The notes: generated from the sequence alone by a model not told the origin. Counted from the first letter of the stretch, positions 1 to 6,044 are shown. The stretch: 7,682 nucleotides of DNA from Chitinophagaceae bacterium (GCA_947463105.1 CANHSD010000133.1:1-7682), one strand, 5' to 3'. Translations and numbers: made by a program.

Positions 1-77
1 CAAAAATGAAAAATGAGGTTGGAAAAAAAATCAAGGCGCTGAAAAGCAAAGGATTTGACAATACATTTGATCTATAA
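1..77 (+). CDS. 3' end of an upstream gene, possibly a SPOR-domain C-terminus
   Basis: An open frame enters from the left edge and ends at TAA 75-77, whose last A is the first base of the deoC ATG. About 24 residues are visible, lysine-rich and ending ALKSKGFDNTFDL. This resembles the end of Bacteroidota SPOR domains (a helix with a Leu-Lys-x-x-Gly-Phe turn, then a short beta strand at the protein end), which bind denuded peptidoglycan. The match is by eye over very few residues, so the family is a guess. An ATG at 6-8 is in frame, so a tiny 23-residue ORF is formally possible, but continuation from outside the window is more likely. The TAATG overlap suggests co-transcription and translational coupling with deoC. 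Confidence 0.5.
   Translation, partial: KMKNEVGKKIKALKSKGFDNTFDL
62..69 (+). promoter_or_regulatory. Possible -7 box (TACATTTG) just before deoC
   Basis: TACATTTG matches the Bacteroidota -7 consensus TAnnTTTG exactly and ends 7 bases before the deoC ATG. No TTG-type -33 element lies at the usual 19-20 base distance, and the site is inside the upstream coding sequence, so a chance match is quite possible. If used, it would give an almost leaderless deoC transcript. Confidence 0.2.
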
Positions 78-766
78 TGGACCTCGCAAAATACATAGAC
101 CACTCCGTGTTGCATCCTACAGCAACCGATAAAGACCTGGAAGAGGCTTGCAGGATAGGTCTCAAATATGGTACTGCCACGGTATGCGTGAAGCCATCTG
201 CCGTTGCACATGCTGCCAAATTGCTCAAAGGTTCAGCAGTTGGGGTTTGCACGGTGATTGGATTCCCTCATGGCGGCAATACAACTGATATCAAAGTGAT
301 AGAAACGATTGAGGCCTGCAGGAATGGGGCCACTGAAATTGACATGGTGGTCAATATAGGTAAAGTTGTTGGCGGGGATTGGGAATATGTGGAAAATGAG
401 ATATCCCAAATCATGGATGCTACACTGGAGCATAATGCCATCCTCAAAGTAATCTTTGAAAACGATTACCTCAATGATGATCAAAAAATTCAACTCTGTA
501 AGCTTTGTTCAAGCCTTCATGTAGCCTTCGTCAAAACATCAACCGGATTCGGATATGTGAAACAGGAGGATGGAAAATTTCTGGCCAAAGGAGCAACCAT
601 TCATGACCTAACATTGATGCGCGAGCATTGTTCCCCTGATATTCAAATCAAAGCCTCTGGCGGAATCCGGACACGTAAAGAAGTATTGGCTGCGATTGAA
701 GCAGGCGCAACGAGGGTTGGATTGTCTGCGACGGAAGACATTTTGAAAAAAGTTGAAGGGGTTTAA
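77..766 (+). CDS. deoC: Deoxyribose-phosphate aldolase (DeoC)
   Basis: This is a cytoplasmic class I aldolase that splits 2-deoxy-D-ribose 5-phosphate into glyceraldehyde 3-phosphate and acetaldehyde, the last step of deoxynucleoside catabolism. The 229 residues match the short bacterial DeoC type (about 220) and form a single TIM barrel. Visible landmarks are KYIDHSVLHPTA near the start, GFPHG (62-66), EIDMVVNIG with Asp89 (equivalent to E. coli Asp102), Schiff-base Lys153 in FVKTSTGFG, and Lys192 in IKASGGIRT. The ATG overlaps the upstream stop codon (TAATG), and the N-terminus begins where the family does, so the start is secure. No Shine-Dalgarno sequence is seen. The last codons (VEGV-stop) lie in the intergenic repeat module that follows. 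No deo-pathway partner such as a phosphorylase or phosphopentomutase is in view. Confidence 0.97.
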   Translation: MDLAKYIDHSVLHPTATDKDLEEACRIGLKYGTATVCVKPSAVAHAAKLLKGSAVGVCTVIGFPHGGNTTDIKVIETIEACRNGATEIDMVVNIGKVVGGDWEYVENEISQIMDATLEHNAILKVIFENDYLNDDQKIQLCKLCSSLHVAFVKTSTGFGYVKQEDGKFLAKGATIHDLTLMREHCSPDIQIKASGGIRTRKEVLAAIEAGATRVGLSATEDILKKVEGV

Positions 767-794
767 GGGGTTGAAGAACTTAATAACTTCAACA

Positions 795-831
795 GGCCGA
801 AGGCCGACCCAGCCTTAGGATGGCAAGTTCA
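795..831. repeat. Diverged copy (A) of the hairpin repeat
   Basis: Positions 808-831 match copy C (6122-6145) at 19 of 24 bases when aligned on GGCAAGYTCA. The hairpin is retained as CCAGCC-TTA-GGATGG with one mismatched pair. Immediately before it, GGCC-GAA-GGCC (795-805) forms a second small hairpin, which the other copies lack. Confidence 0.55.
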
Positions 832-846
832 CCCCCCCAGCCTTCT

Positions 847-870
847 GTTTACAAACCTCTGGTTGGCTGG
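847..870. repeat. Copy (B) of the hairpin repeat
   Basis: The 24 bases match copy D (6193-6216) at 22 positions. The core is AACC-TCT-GGTT, with one base of the outer stem changed (CAAACC instead of CCAACC). TTTAC (848-852) and GTAAA (869-873) flank the core and can pair, giving this copy its own outer stem. Confidence 0.65.
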
Positions 871-929
871 TAAATTCAACAACTTCAACGCGCCTCGCTA
901 CTTCAACCACTTAAACTTGTTCAACCTCT

Positions 930-2528
930 TCAACCAATAATAACTACTCCAAACCTTTGCTCCAAAGCCAGTGAGTGCTTCAAAACAACTTCTATAAACG
1001 ACGGACCGTATTGTGCATAATAGGGCATAAAATTATCTACCCTTTCCTGTAAAGTATTGTTGGGAAACAATTCTGCTTTCAATTTCCAGATGCGTTGCAA
1101 TTGAATGGATTGTTTCTTGCGTTCTGCTTTCAGCATTTTCTTTTCCAACGTCTCCAGCTTCTTCAAGTGATCTACTTCTAGTGAGTGAACATGCTGAACA
1201 AGTGTCTTATCAATTGCTGCAGCCCTTTTCCTCAAATGGCTGAAGAATTCACGGCTTTCCTGTTCTTCAGTTTTCAATGATAATTCAGCACCAGCCCAGC
1301 GTTGGACCAGCTCGTTGGCGAGGGAAGTTTCTTCCTTGAATAAATCAGCATCATGGATAGCCAATTCCTTCATCTTGTGCTCATGGTTTGCATCCATCAG
1401 CATAAAGCTGTTGCGCAAAACCAACATGGGAAAAGGCACTTTATAATGATTAAAGAGTCCTTTCAACTGCATCCAGTAGGCAACCTCAGACCCGCCACCC
1501 ACAAACAAAATATTGGGCAATATCGTTTCCTGGTAAATTCCCCTCAGGATTACATTGGGGCTGAACCGCTCAGGATATTCATTCAATTCTGTAAGAATCT
1601 CTGCTTCTGTAAAACGGATCACCGTTTCATCAACAGTATACAAGTTGCCTCTTTTGTCAATCCTGTTCCTTATCCCATCCCTCAAATAAAATAAATTGAC
1701 GGGCCTTGGATTGACCTGAAGCTTGTATTGTTTTTCCAGCCTTGTATTGGTCTCTCCAACAATCTGCTGGGCAGTATTGTGTAGCAAATCATCCCTGAAC
1801 ACCGATTTCATAAGCTCCTTCAGCGAAGCATTGTCGGGCTGTAGCACCAGCAAACCCTGTTCACGAAACAATTCATTCAGCAGGATAAAAGTGCATTGCG
1901 CCATATCATTTCCCTTGGTATAGGCTTTCCTGATGATGGCAATGATTTCCTTTGCAAAGGGAAGATGCATAAGTGATGTCTCAACCATTTTGATGAGCGA
2001 CTCAACACCTTCATCTGCAACCATTCTGCCCACTGCACCTGTCTGGCTGGTTTCCCACCTGTACTTTTTCTGGTTGAGGTTGAATGCAGAGAGCTCATCA
2101 AGATCATTGTCTTCGCTTCCTATATAAAAAACCGGCACGAATCTGCAGTCGGGAAAATCTGCTGATAACTTTTGTGACAATGCGATTATATGCGCAGTTT
2201 TGTAAATAAAATAGAGATACCCCGAGAATATGTTGGGCTGGTGTGCAGTGCAGATGGTAAATGTATTGTCTTCCGCCAGCAATTCAATGTTTTCAAGTTG
2301 CTTGGGCGATGGATTGGAATGGGTATACGCTTCCTTGAATGCAGCAACAATCTTGCCTCGATCCGTTGGAAATTTTCTCCTCTCCTCAATGGATGCGGCT
2401 ATTCCTGCTAAATTGGTGGGATGCGCATAAAAGTCTTTGATGAACATGCCATCACCAAGATAATCCGCGATCAGCCGGGAGAACATTCCGGTATTTTCGT
2501 AATTGATGTATCGACAGGAGGTTTCCAA
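930..2528 (-). CDS. bshC: Putative bacillithiol biosynthesis cysteine-adding enzyme (BshC)
   Basis: BshC is believed to add cysteine to glucosaminyl-malate, the final step in making bacillithiol, a cytoplasmic low-molecular-weight thiol. The length (532) is normal. Family landmarks are the N-terminal YINYENTGMFSRLIADYL-type opening, TAHQPNIFSGYLYFIYK (94-110, the HQP/GQQP loop), FVPVFYIGSEDNDLDEL (130-146, Rossmann-like core), LFVGGGSEVAYW (341-352), and a charged coiled-coil stretch around 420-480 rich in Lys, Glu and Leu. The start is TTG at 2528. The rimO stop codon is in the same frame 11 codons upstream with no ATG or GTG between, and the next Met (residue 15) would remove the conserved opening. 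The gene is last in the ftsY-rimO-bshC run, 33 bases after rimO. Its stop codon lies within the repeat module at 903-935. bshA and bshB are not in this window. Confidence 0.93.
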   Translation of the reverse strand: METSCRYINYENTGMFSRLIADYLGDGMFIKDFYAHPTNLAGIAASIEERRKFPTDRGKIVAAFKEAYTHSNPSPKQLENIELLAEDNTFTICTAHQPNIFSGYLYFIYKTAHIIALSQKLSADFPDCRFVPVFYIGSEDNDLDELSAFNLNQKKYRWETSQTGAVGRMVADEGVESLIKMVETSLMHLPFAKEIIAIIRKAYTKGNDMAQCTFILLNELFREQGLLVLQPDNASLKELMKSVFRDDLLHNTAQQIVGETNTRLEKQYKLQVNPRPVNLFYLRDGIRNRIDKRGNLYTVDETVIRFTEAEILTELNEYPERFSPNVILRGIYQETILPNILFVGGGSEVAYWMQLKGLFNHYKVPFPMLVLRNSFMLMDANHEHKMKELAIHDADLFKEETSLANELVQRWAGAELSLKTEEQESREFFSHLRKRAAAIDKTLVQHVHSLEVDHLKKLETLEKKMLKAERKKQSIQLQRIWKLKAELFPNNTLQERVDNFMPYYAQYGPSFIEVVLKHSLALEQRFGVVIIG

Positions 2529-2561
2529 ATTTGAATGATGGTTTAATGATTCTGTAACCGA

Positions 2562-3869
2562 CTACACAACATCGCCTTCAAGATCATAATCATATGCCTT
2601 GGTTATGATAACATTCACAAAGTCTCCAGGGTTCAATTTGCGCGAAGAATGGATGATCACTTCATTGTCTACCTCTACACTGTCAAACTCCGTTCTTCCG
2701 ATATACCTTCCCGCCTCTTTTTTGTCAACAATCACTTTAAGTGTTTGACCGATCATGGATTGGTTTTTCTCAAAGCTGATTTCTTGCTGAAACTCAATGA
2801 TTTCTTGTGCCCGCGCCTCTTTCTCTTCTGCGCTCAGCGTGTCTTCCAGGGCATGGGCTGAAGTATCTTCTTCATGAGAATAGGTAAAAATGCCAACACG
2901 ATCGAACTGCATTTCTGCCAGAAATTCTTTCACTTCCTCTACATCCTCCCTTGTTTCTCCAGGAAATCCTGCAATCAATGTTGTACGAAGACAGATACCA
3001 GGAATCCTTGAACGGATCTCTCCAATCAGGTCTTTCATCTCCTGACGGGTGATTTGCCGCTTCATGGCCTTGAGCATATTATCACTGGCATGCTGCAAAG
3101 GCATATCCAGGTAATTGCAAATTTTAGGCTCTTCCTTCATCACATCAATGATATCCAAAGGAAACTTTGATGGATAAGCATAATGAAGCCTGATCCATTC
3201 AATGCCCTCTACAGCTGCCAATTTTTTCAGCAGCTCAGGCAACATCCTTTTCTTGTACAAATCAAGACCATAGTAGGTCAATTCCTGGGCAATCAACATC
3301 AATTCCTTCACACCCATTTTGACCAGCTTCTCGGCTTCTAAAATGAGTTCTTCCATTGGCTTGCTGCGGTGATCTCCACGCATCAGCGGAATAGCGCAGA
3401 AAGAGCAGGTCCTGTTACACCCTTCACTGATCTTCATGTATGCATAATGGGAAGGAGTACTAAGCAAGCGCTCTCCCACCAACTCGGTTTTGTAATCGGC
3501 ATTCAATACCGCCAACAAGCCTGGCAATTCCATGGTACCAAAATAGGCATCCACTTCAGGAATTTCCGTTTCAAGGTTTTGTTTGTAGCGTTCGCTGAGG
3601 CAGCCTGTAACATAGACCTTGTCCAGCTTTCCTTTTTTCTTCAGGTCCACCTGGTCAAGGATGGTGTTGACACTTTCCTCCTTTGCCTTATCGATGAATC
3701 CACAGGTATTGACAATGACAATATTATGGTCCAGTTTTTTATTTTCGTGGACTACGTCAAATGCATTGGCCTGCAACTGCCCGCTCAATACCTCACTGTC
3801 CACCATGTTCTTGCTGCATCCCAGCGTGATGATGTTGACCTTGTCTTTCTTTATGGTTTTTGATTTCAT
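2562..3869 (-). CDS. rimO: Ribosomal protein uS12 methylthiotransferase (RimO)
   Basis: RimO is a radical-SAM enzyme that adds a methylthio group to the conserved aspartate of ribosomal protein uS12. The 435 residues show the full three-part layout. The UPF0004 domain (about 11-130) has Cys18, Cys56 and Cys90 to hold the auxiliary 4Fe-4S cluster. The radical-SAM domain has CNRTCSFC (Cys151, Cys155, Cys158). The C-terminal TRAM domain (about 370-435) binds substrate. LTYYGLDLY (197-205) and GFPGET (301-306) separate RimO from the related tRNA enzyme MiaB. The ATG start lies 3 bases after the ftsY stop (TAA-ATA-ATG), so coupling with ftsY is very likely. The stop is TAG, followed in the same frame by bshC. 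Neighbours fit a translation-related operon. Confidence 0.97.
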   Translation of the reverse strand: MKSKTIKKDKVNIITLGCSKNMVDSEVLSGQLQANAFDVVHENKKLDHNIVIVNTCGFIDKAKEESVNTILDQVDLKKKGKLDKVYVTGCLSERYKQNLETEIPEVDAYFGTMELPGLLAVLNADYKTELVGERLLSTPSHYAYMKISEGCNRTCSFCAIPLMRGDHRSKPMEELILEAEKLVKMGVKELMLIAQELTYYGLDLYKKRMLPELLKKLAAVEGIEWIRLHYAYPSKFPLDIIDVMKEEPKICNYLDMPLQHASDNMLKAMKRQITRQEMKDLIGEIRSRIPGICLRTTLIAGFPGETREDVEEVKEFLAEMQFDRVGIFTYSHEEDTSAHALEDTLSAEEKEARAQEIIEFQQEISFEKNQSMIGQTLKVIVDKKEAGRYIGRTEFDSVEVDNEVIIHSSRKLNPGDFVNVIITKAYDYDLEGDVV

Positions 3870-3872
3870 TAT

Positions 3873-4829
3873 TTACAACTTGAAAAGTCCTTCCACAAAA
3901 GCTTTTTTATCAAATACGATCAGGTCTGAGGCCTGTTCGCCAACCCCAATGAATTTCACCGGAATCTTGAATTGATTGGCAATGGCCAATACGATCCCAC
4001 CCTTTGCAGTACCATCGAGTTTGGTGATGGCAAGGGCAGACACATCCGTAGCTGCCGAGAAATGACGGGCCTGTTCAATGGCATTTTGTCCTGTTGTTCC
4101 ATCCAACACCAGCAATGTTTCATGCGGTGCATCAGGTATGACCTTTTGGATTACCCGCTTGATCTTGCTCAATTCTTCCATCAGGTGGGCCTTGTTGTGC
4201 AGCCTTCCTGCGGTATCAATGATGACAATGTCAATATCCTTGGCAACGGCACTGTTGACGGTATCAAAGGCTACAGATGCAGGGTCACTGCCCATTTCCT
4301 TCTTTACAATAGCAACGCCCGCCCGCTCGCTCCATATGGTCAGCTGGTCAACTGCTGCAGCACGAAATGTATCTGCGGCTCCCAGCATCACCGTTTTTCC
4401 GGCAGCCTTAAAATTGGTTGCAAGTTTACCTATGGTGGTTGTTTTTCCAACTCCATTTACGCCAACCACAAGCATGACGAATGGTTTTTTCCCTTCCGGA
4501 ATATCAAAACGTTTGAGGGTATCATCTTCATCATCCACCAAAATGGCCCTGATTTCCTCTTGAAGAATACCATTCAATTCATCTGTACCCAGGTATTTAT
4601 CTTTTGATACCCTTGCCTGAATTTTTTCAATAATGGCCAGGGTTGTATCTACTCCAACATCTGCTGTAATCAAGGCTTCTTCTAACTGATCAAGCACCTC
4701 GTCATCAACGGCAGACTTTCCTGCAATGGCTTTGGTGACCCTGGAAAAAAAGGTTTCCCTGGTCTTCTCAAGACCCTTGTCCAGCTGCTCCTTCTCTTTC
4801 TTGCCAAATAGCCTGTCAAAAAATCCCAT
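3873..4829 (-). CDS. ftsY: Signal recognition particle receptor FtsY
   Basis: FtsY is the membrane-associated SRP GTPase that docks ribosomes making membrane proteins at the Sec translocon. The protein is 318 residues and lacks the long acidic A domain of E. coli FtsY. It opens with MGFFDRLFGKKEKEQ, an amphipathic, basic membrane-binding start, then the helical N domain (about 20-100) and the NG GTPase. Motifs are G1 GVNGVGKTT (123-131), the insertion-box element DTFRAAA (153-159), G3 DTAGR (205-209), G4 TKLDG (269-273) and GVGEQ (295-299). The GVGE-x-x-x-DL closing segment is intact. It is first after the terminator at 4871-4909 and 3 bases ahead of rimO. No clear TAnnTTTG promoter box is seen in the 105 bases upstream, so transcription may come by read-through from the ribosomal genes. 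Confidence 0.98.
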   Translation of the reverse strand: MGFFDRLFGKKEKEQLDKGLEKTRETFFSRVTKAIAGKSAVDDEVLDQLEEALITADVGVDTTLAIIEKIQARVSKDKYLGTDELNGILQEEIRAILVDDEDDTLKRFDIPEGKKPFVMLVVGVNGVGKTTTIGKLATNFKAAGKTVMLGAADTFRAAAVDQLTIWSERAGVAIVKKEMGSDPASVAFDTVNSAVAKDIDIVIIDTAGRLHNKAHLMEELSKIKRVIQKVIPDAPHETLLVLDGTTGQNAIEQARHFSAATDVSALAITKLDGTAKGGIVLAIANQFKIPVKFIGVGEQASDLIVFDKKAFVEGLFKL

Positions 4830-4870
4830 AACCTAGATTTTAAATTTTGCCATTGATGCTCAGCTCCCCT

Positions 4871-4909
4871 TAAAACAAAAGCTGTCCCGAATAATTAAAC
4901 GGAACAGCT
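4871..4909 (-). terminator. Intrinsic terminator after the rpmB-rpmG-bL38 genes
   Basis: Read on the minus strand, AGCTGTTCCG and CGGGACAGCT form a 10-pair stem (4880-4889 with 4900-4909) around a 10-base AT-rich loop, followed by TTTTGTTTTA. One pair is a U-G wobble in minus-strand RNA but would be a C-A mismatch in plus-strand RNA, so the structure favours the minus strand. It lies 26 bases after the bL38 stop and 42 bases before the ftsY start. It probably gives partial termination, so that ribosomal protein mRNA exceeds ftsY mRNA. Confidence 0.8.
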
Positions 4910-4934
4910 CTTAAAATAGTTTACCAGCATTGGG

Positions 4935-5105
4935 TTATTGGCCAAGATAATCCTTCACCTTATCCTTGTGAACGATTGCCTCTTTGAATGTATAGGCGCC
5001 AGTTTTAGGACTTCTTACAGCCCTGATAACCTTGGTCCAGTTCTTGGCTTCGGCAGAAGCTTTAAGGTCTTTTACTTTCGCGTTTTTTGAAGCTGTTTTT
5101 GCCAT
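4935..5105 (-). CDS. DUF4295 family protein, ribosomal protein bL38 (56 aa)
   Basis: This small basic protein (56 residues) starts MAKTASKNAKVKDLKAS and carries the family core NWTKVIRAVRSPKTGAY, followed by TFKEAIV and a KDKVKDYL tail. DUF4295 is confined to Bacteroidota and normally sits directly after rpmG, as here. From memory, the Flavobacterium johnsoniae ribosome structure identified it as a large-subunit protein named bL38. I could not check that citation. The ATG lies 2 bases after the rpmG stop (TAA-TC-ATG), so the two are translated together. The first residues after Met (AK) match rpmG and support the start. The lysine-rich, Cys-free composition fits an rRNA-binding role. A terminator follows. 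Confidence 0.93.
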   Translation of the reverse strand: MAKTASKNAKVKDLKASAEAKNWTKVIRAVRSPKTGAYTFKEAIVHKDKVKDYLGQ

Positions 5106-5107
5106 GA

Positions 5108-5290
5108 TTATTTAATTTCTTTGTGAACAGTACATTTTTTCAGGATGGGGTTGTATTTCTTCAACTCCATACGCTCAGGCGTATTTTTCTTGTTTTTGGT
5201 GGTGACATAACGGCTTGTTCCTGCCATGCCGCTGGTTTTGTGCTCTGTGCACTCCAATATCACCTGAACCCTGTTACCTTTCTTAGCCAT
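5108..5290 (-). CDS. rpmG: 50S ribosomal protein bL33
   Basis: bL33 is a small large-subunit protein near the E site. The 60 residues show the family signature: RVQVILECTEHK (7-18), SRYVTTKNKKNTPERMELKKYNP (26-48), then a C-terminal KCTVHKEIK. Only two cysteines are present (Cys14 and Cys53) instead of the two CxxC pairs of the zinc-ribbon form, so this is the zinc-free (C-minus) type. Many relatives have a non-Cys residue at the position of Cys53. It lies 21 bases after rpmB and 2 bases before bL38. No Shine-Dalgarno sequence precedes the ATG. Confidence 0.97.
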   Translation of the reverse strand: MAKKGNRVQVILECTEHKTSGMAGTSRYVTTKNKKNTPERMELKKYNPILKKCTVHKEIK

Positions 5291-5311
5291 TGCTTTGGTT
5301 TATTACGATGA

Positions 5312-5548
5312 TTAAATGCTAACGCCTGAAGCCCTCAATTCCTTTACAACACTGTACAGACCATTCTTGTTGATGGTACGGATTGCATCTGAAGAAAGCT
5401 TCAATGTAACCCATTTGTCTTCTTCTGCGAGGAAGAAACGCTTGGTCTGAAGGTTAGGAAGAAAACGACGCTTGGTTTTAATATTGGAATGGGAAACCTT
5501 GTTTCCTGTGATCGGGCGCTTTCCTGTAACCTGACATACTCGTGCCAT
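5312..5548 (-). CDS. rpmB: 50S ribosomal protein bL28
   Basis: bL28 is a large-subunit protein that binds 23S rRNA near the E-site region. The 78-residue length is typical. The start MARVCQVTGKRP is the family hallmark, followed by GNKVSHSNIKTKRRFLPNLQ (15-34) and the C-terminal part with WVTLKLSSDAIRTINKNGL (46-64). Cys5 stands alone, so there is no zinc ribbon. It is the first gene of the minus-strand run and has a good promoter about 20-50 bases upstream. The leader is short and A/T-rich (CCCTAAAAAATTAGTTT before ATG) with no Shine-Dalgarno sequence, as expected where Bacteroidota ribosomes mask the anti-Shine-Dalgarno sequence. Confidence 0.98.
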   Translation of the reverse strand: MARVCQVTGKRPITGNKVSHSNIKTKRRFLPNLQTKRFFLAEEDKWVTLKLSSDAIRTINKNGLYSVVKELRASGVSI

Positions 5549-5569
5549 AAACTAATTTTTTAGGGAGTG

Positions 5570-5600
5570 CAAATGTAGCGATAAAATGCAAATGTACAAA
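5570..5600 (-). promoter_or_regulatory. rpmB promoter (Bacteroidota type)
   Basis: On the minus strand TTTG (5597-5600) is followed after exactly 19 bases by TACATTTG (5570-5577). This fits the Bacteroidota vegetative form TTTG-N19-TAnnTTTG well. Transcription should start near 5564-5566, giving a leader of about 16-18 bases. A second TACATTTGCA (5587-5596) sits in the spacer, so a second start about 19 bases upstream is possible. Confidence 0.75.
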
Positions 5601-5669
5601 ATAAAAAAGGGGAAAAGAGATAAATAAGCGTTTTCAGGATTGGGATCCCCCGTCCAACAGCAATTTAGG

Positions 5670-5677
5670 TAACTTTG
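5670..5677 (+). promoter_or_regulatory. -7 promoter box for the thioredoxin-like gene
   Basis: TAACTTTG matches TAnnTTTG exactly, 14 bases before the ATG. Transcription would start near 5681-5683 and leave a leader of only about 9-11 bases. The nearest TTG upstream (5640-5642) is 27 bases away, too far for a normal -33 element, so only the -7 half is supported. Confidence 0.5.
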
Positions 5678-5691
5678 TACAAATCCCACCA

Positions 5692-5997
5692 ATGAAAACA
5701 ATACTTGAATCTATTGCTGCAACACCAACGATTTTAGTCAACTTTTTTACCTCCTGGTGTGTCACCTGCAATGTTTTGAAGCCTGAACTGGAAAAATTTT
5801 CTGCCGATATTTCCCATTCCTACCCAATCGTAGACGTAAACCTAGATCGAGACTCCCATATTATTGCAAAATTTCATATCACAACCATGCCAACCTTGGT
5901 CCTTTTCAAGGGAGGAAAGGAGGTTTGGCGCCATGTAGGAATGATCAATGCGGGTCAGTTGAGCAGGGAGATTGGCAATGGGGTTAAGGGAGGTTGA
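5692..5997 (+). CDS. Small cytoplasmic thioredoxin-like protein with a WCVTC active site
   Basis: The 101-residue protein is a single thioredoxin fold (thioredoxins are usually about 105-110) without a signal peptide or membrane segment, so it is probably cytoplasmic. The active site is Trp22-Cys23-Val-Thr-Cys26, and the cis-proline loop is TTMPT with Pro67. Strand elements ILVNFF (14-19), YPIVDVNLD (44-52) and TLVLFKGGKEV (68-78) follow the family order. It departs from thioredoxin 1 in three places: the motif is CVTC, not CGPC; the buried Asp of VDFW is Asn17; and Lys after the second Cys is Asn27. The CVxC motif recalls the DsbD C-terminal domain (CVAC). A dithiol reductase or oxidase role is inferred, and partners are unknown. 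The final VKGG-stop is encoded by a repeat arm. It is a single-gene unit with its own -7 box and terminator. Confidence 0.9.
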   Translation: MKTILESIAATPTILVNFFTSWCVTCNVLKPELEKFSADISHSYPIVDVNLDRDSHIIAKFHITTMPTLVLFKGGKEVWRHVGMINAGQLSREIGNGVKGG

Positions 5998-6005
5998 GGG
6001 AAATG

Positions 6006-6044
6006 AAATGGGGTCAAGCAAAACTTGACCCCATTTTTATTTTG
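6006..6044 (+). terminator. Strong intrinsic terminator after the thioredoxin-like gene
   Basis: AAATGGGGTCAAG (6006-6018) pairs perfectly with CTTGACCCCATTT (6024-6036) over 13 bases around a CAAAA loop, followed by TTATTTTG on the plus strand. It begins 9 bases after the stop codon. On the minus strand the same stem is followed by CATTTC, a weaker tail, so it might also act on lpdA transcripts. Confidence 0.9.

Larger units (their letters stand above)
751..935. repeat. Composite repeat between deoC and bshC: inverted arms and TTCAAC tract
   Basis: The whole gap between the convergent genes is repetitive. GTTTAAGGGGTTGAAG (761-776) is matched at 15 of 16 positions by the reverse complement of 901-916. 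The left arm covers the deoC stop codon. TTCAAC occurs on the plus strand at 788, 875, 884, 902, 920 and 929, and its complement GTTGAA at 752 and 770. The right-hand module (903-935) closely resembles 6220-6253 beside lpdA, sharing TCAACCTCTTCAAC exactly (921-934 and 6240-6253), and it contains the bshC stop codon. Two hairpin repeat copies lie inside (808-831 and 847-870). There is no ORF, transposase or poly-T terminator. Paired arms in RNA from either direction could help end or protect both transcripts, but that is inference. Confidence 0.75.
5549..5691. other. Divergent intergenic region between rpmB and the thioredoxin-like gene
   Basis: These 143 bases separate two divergent starts. 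They hold the rpmB promoter (5570-5600), a second TACATTTGCA copy, an A-rich stretch (5595-5630), and a -7 box for the rightward gene (5670-5677). GGGATCCC (5642-5649) is an 8-base palindrome with no evident role. No small ORF or RNA gene was recognised. Confidence 0.6.

Noticed and set aside
62..69. TACATTTG taken as a firm deoC promoter
   Set aside because: It lies in upstream coding sequence without a -33 element, so it is kept only as a low-confidence candidate.
3369..3863. 164-codon open frame on the plus strand, antisense to rimO
   Set aside because: It lies wholly inside rimO, the opposite-strand protein has all RimO motifs, and the antisense translation has no recognisable domain.
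3972..4607. 211-codon open frame on the plus strand, antisense to ftsY
   Set aside because: It is a shadow of the conserved FtsY GTPase domain, with no start context or family resemblance.
4833..4853. Minus-strand mini-ORF ATG-GCA-AAA-TTT-AAA-ATC-TAG just before ftsY, a possible leader peptide
   Set aside because: Six codons in AT-rich sequence arise easily by chance. There is no regulatory codon run and no attenuator after it.
5642..5649. GGGATCCC palindrome as an operator
   Set aside because: It is an isolated 8-base palindrome with no second half-site or known regulator consensus.
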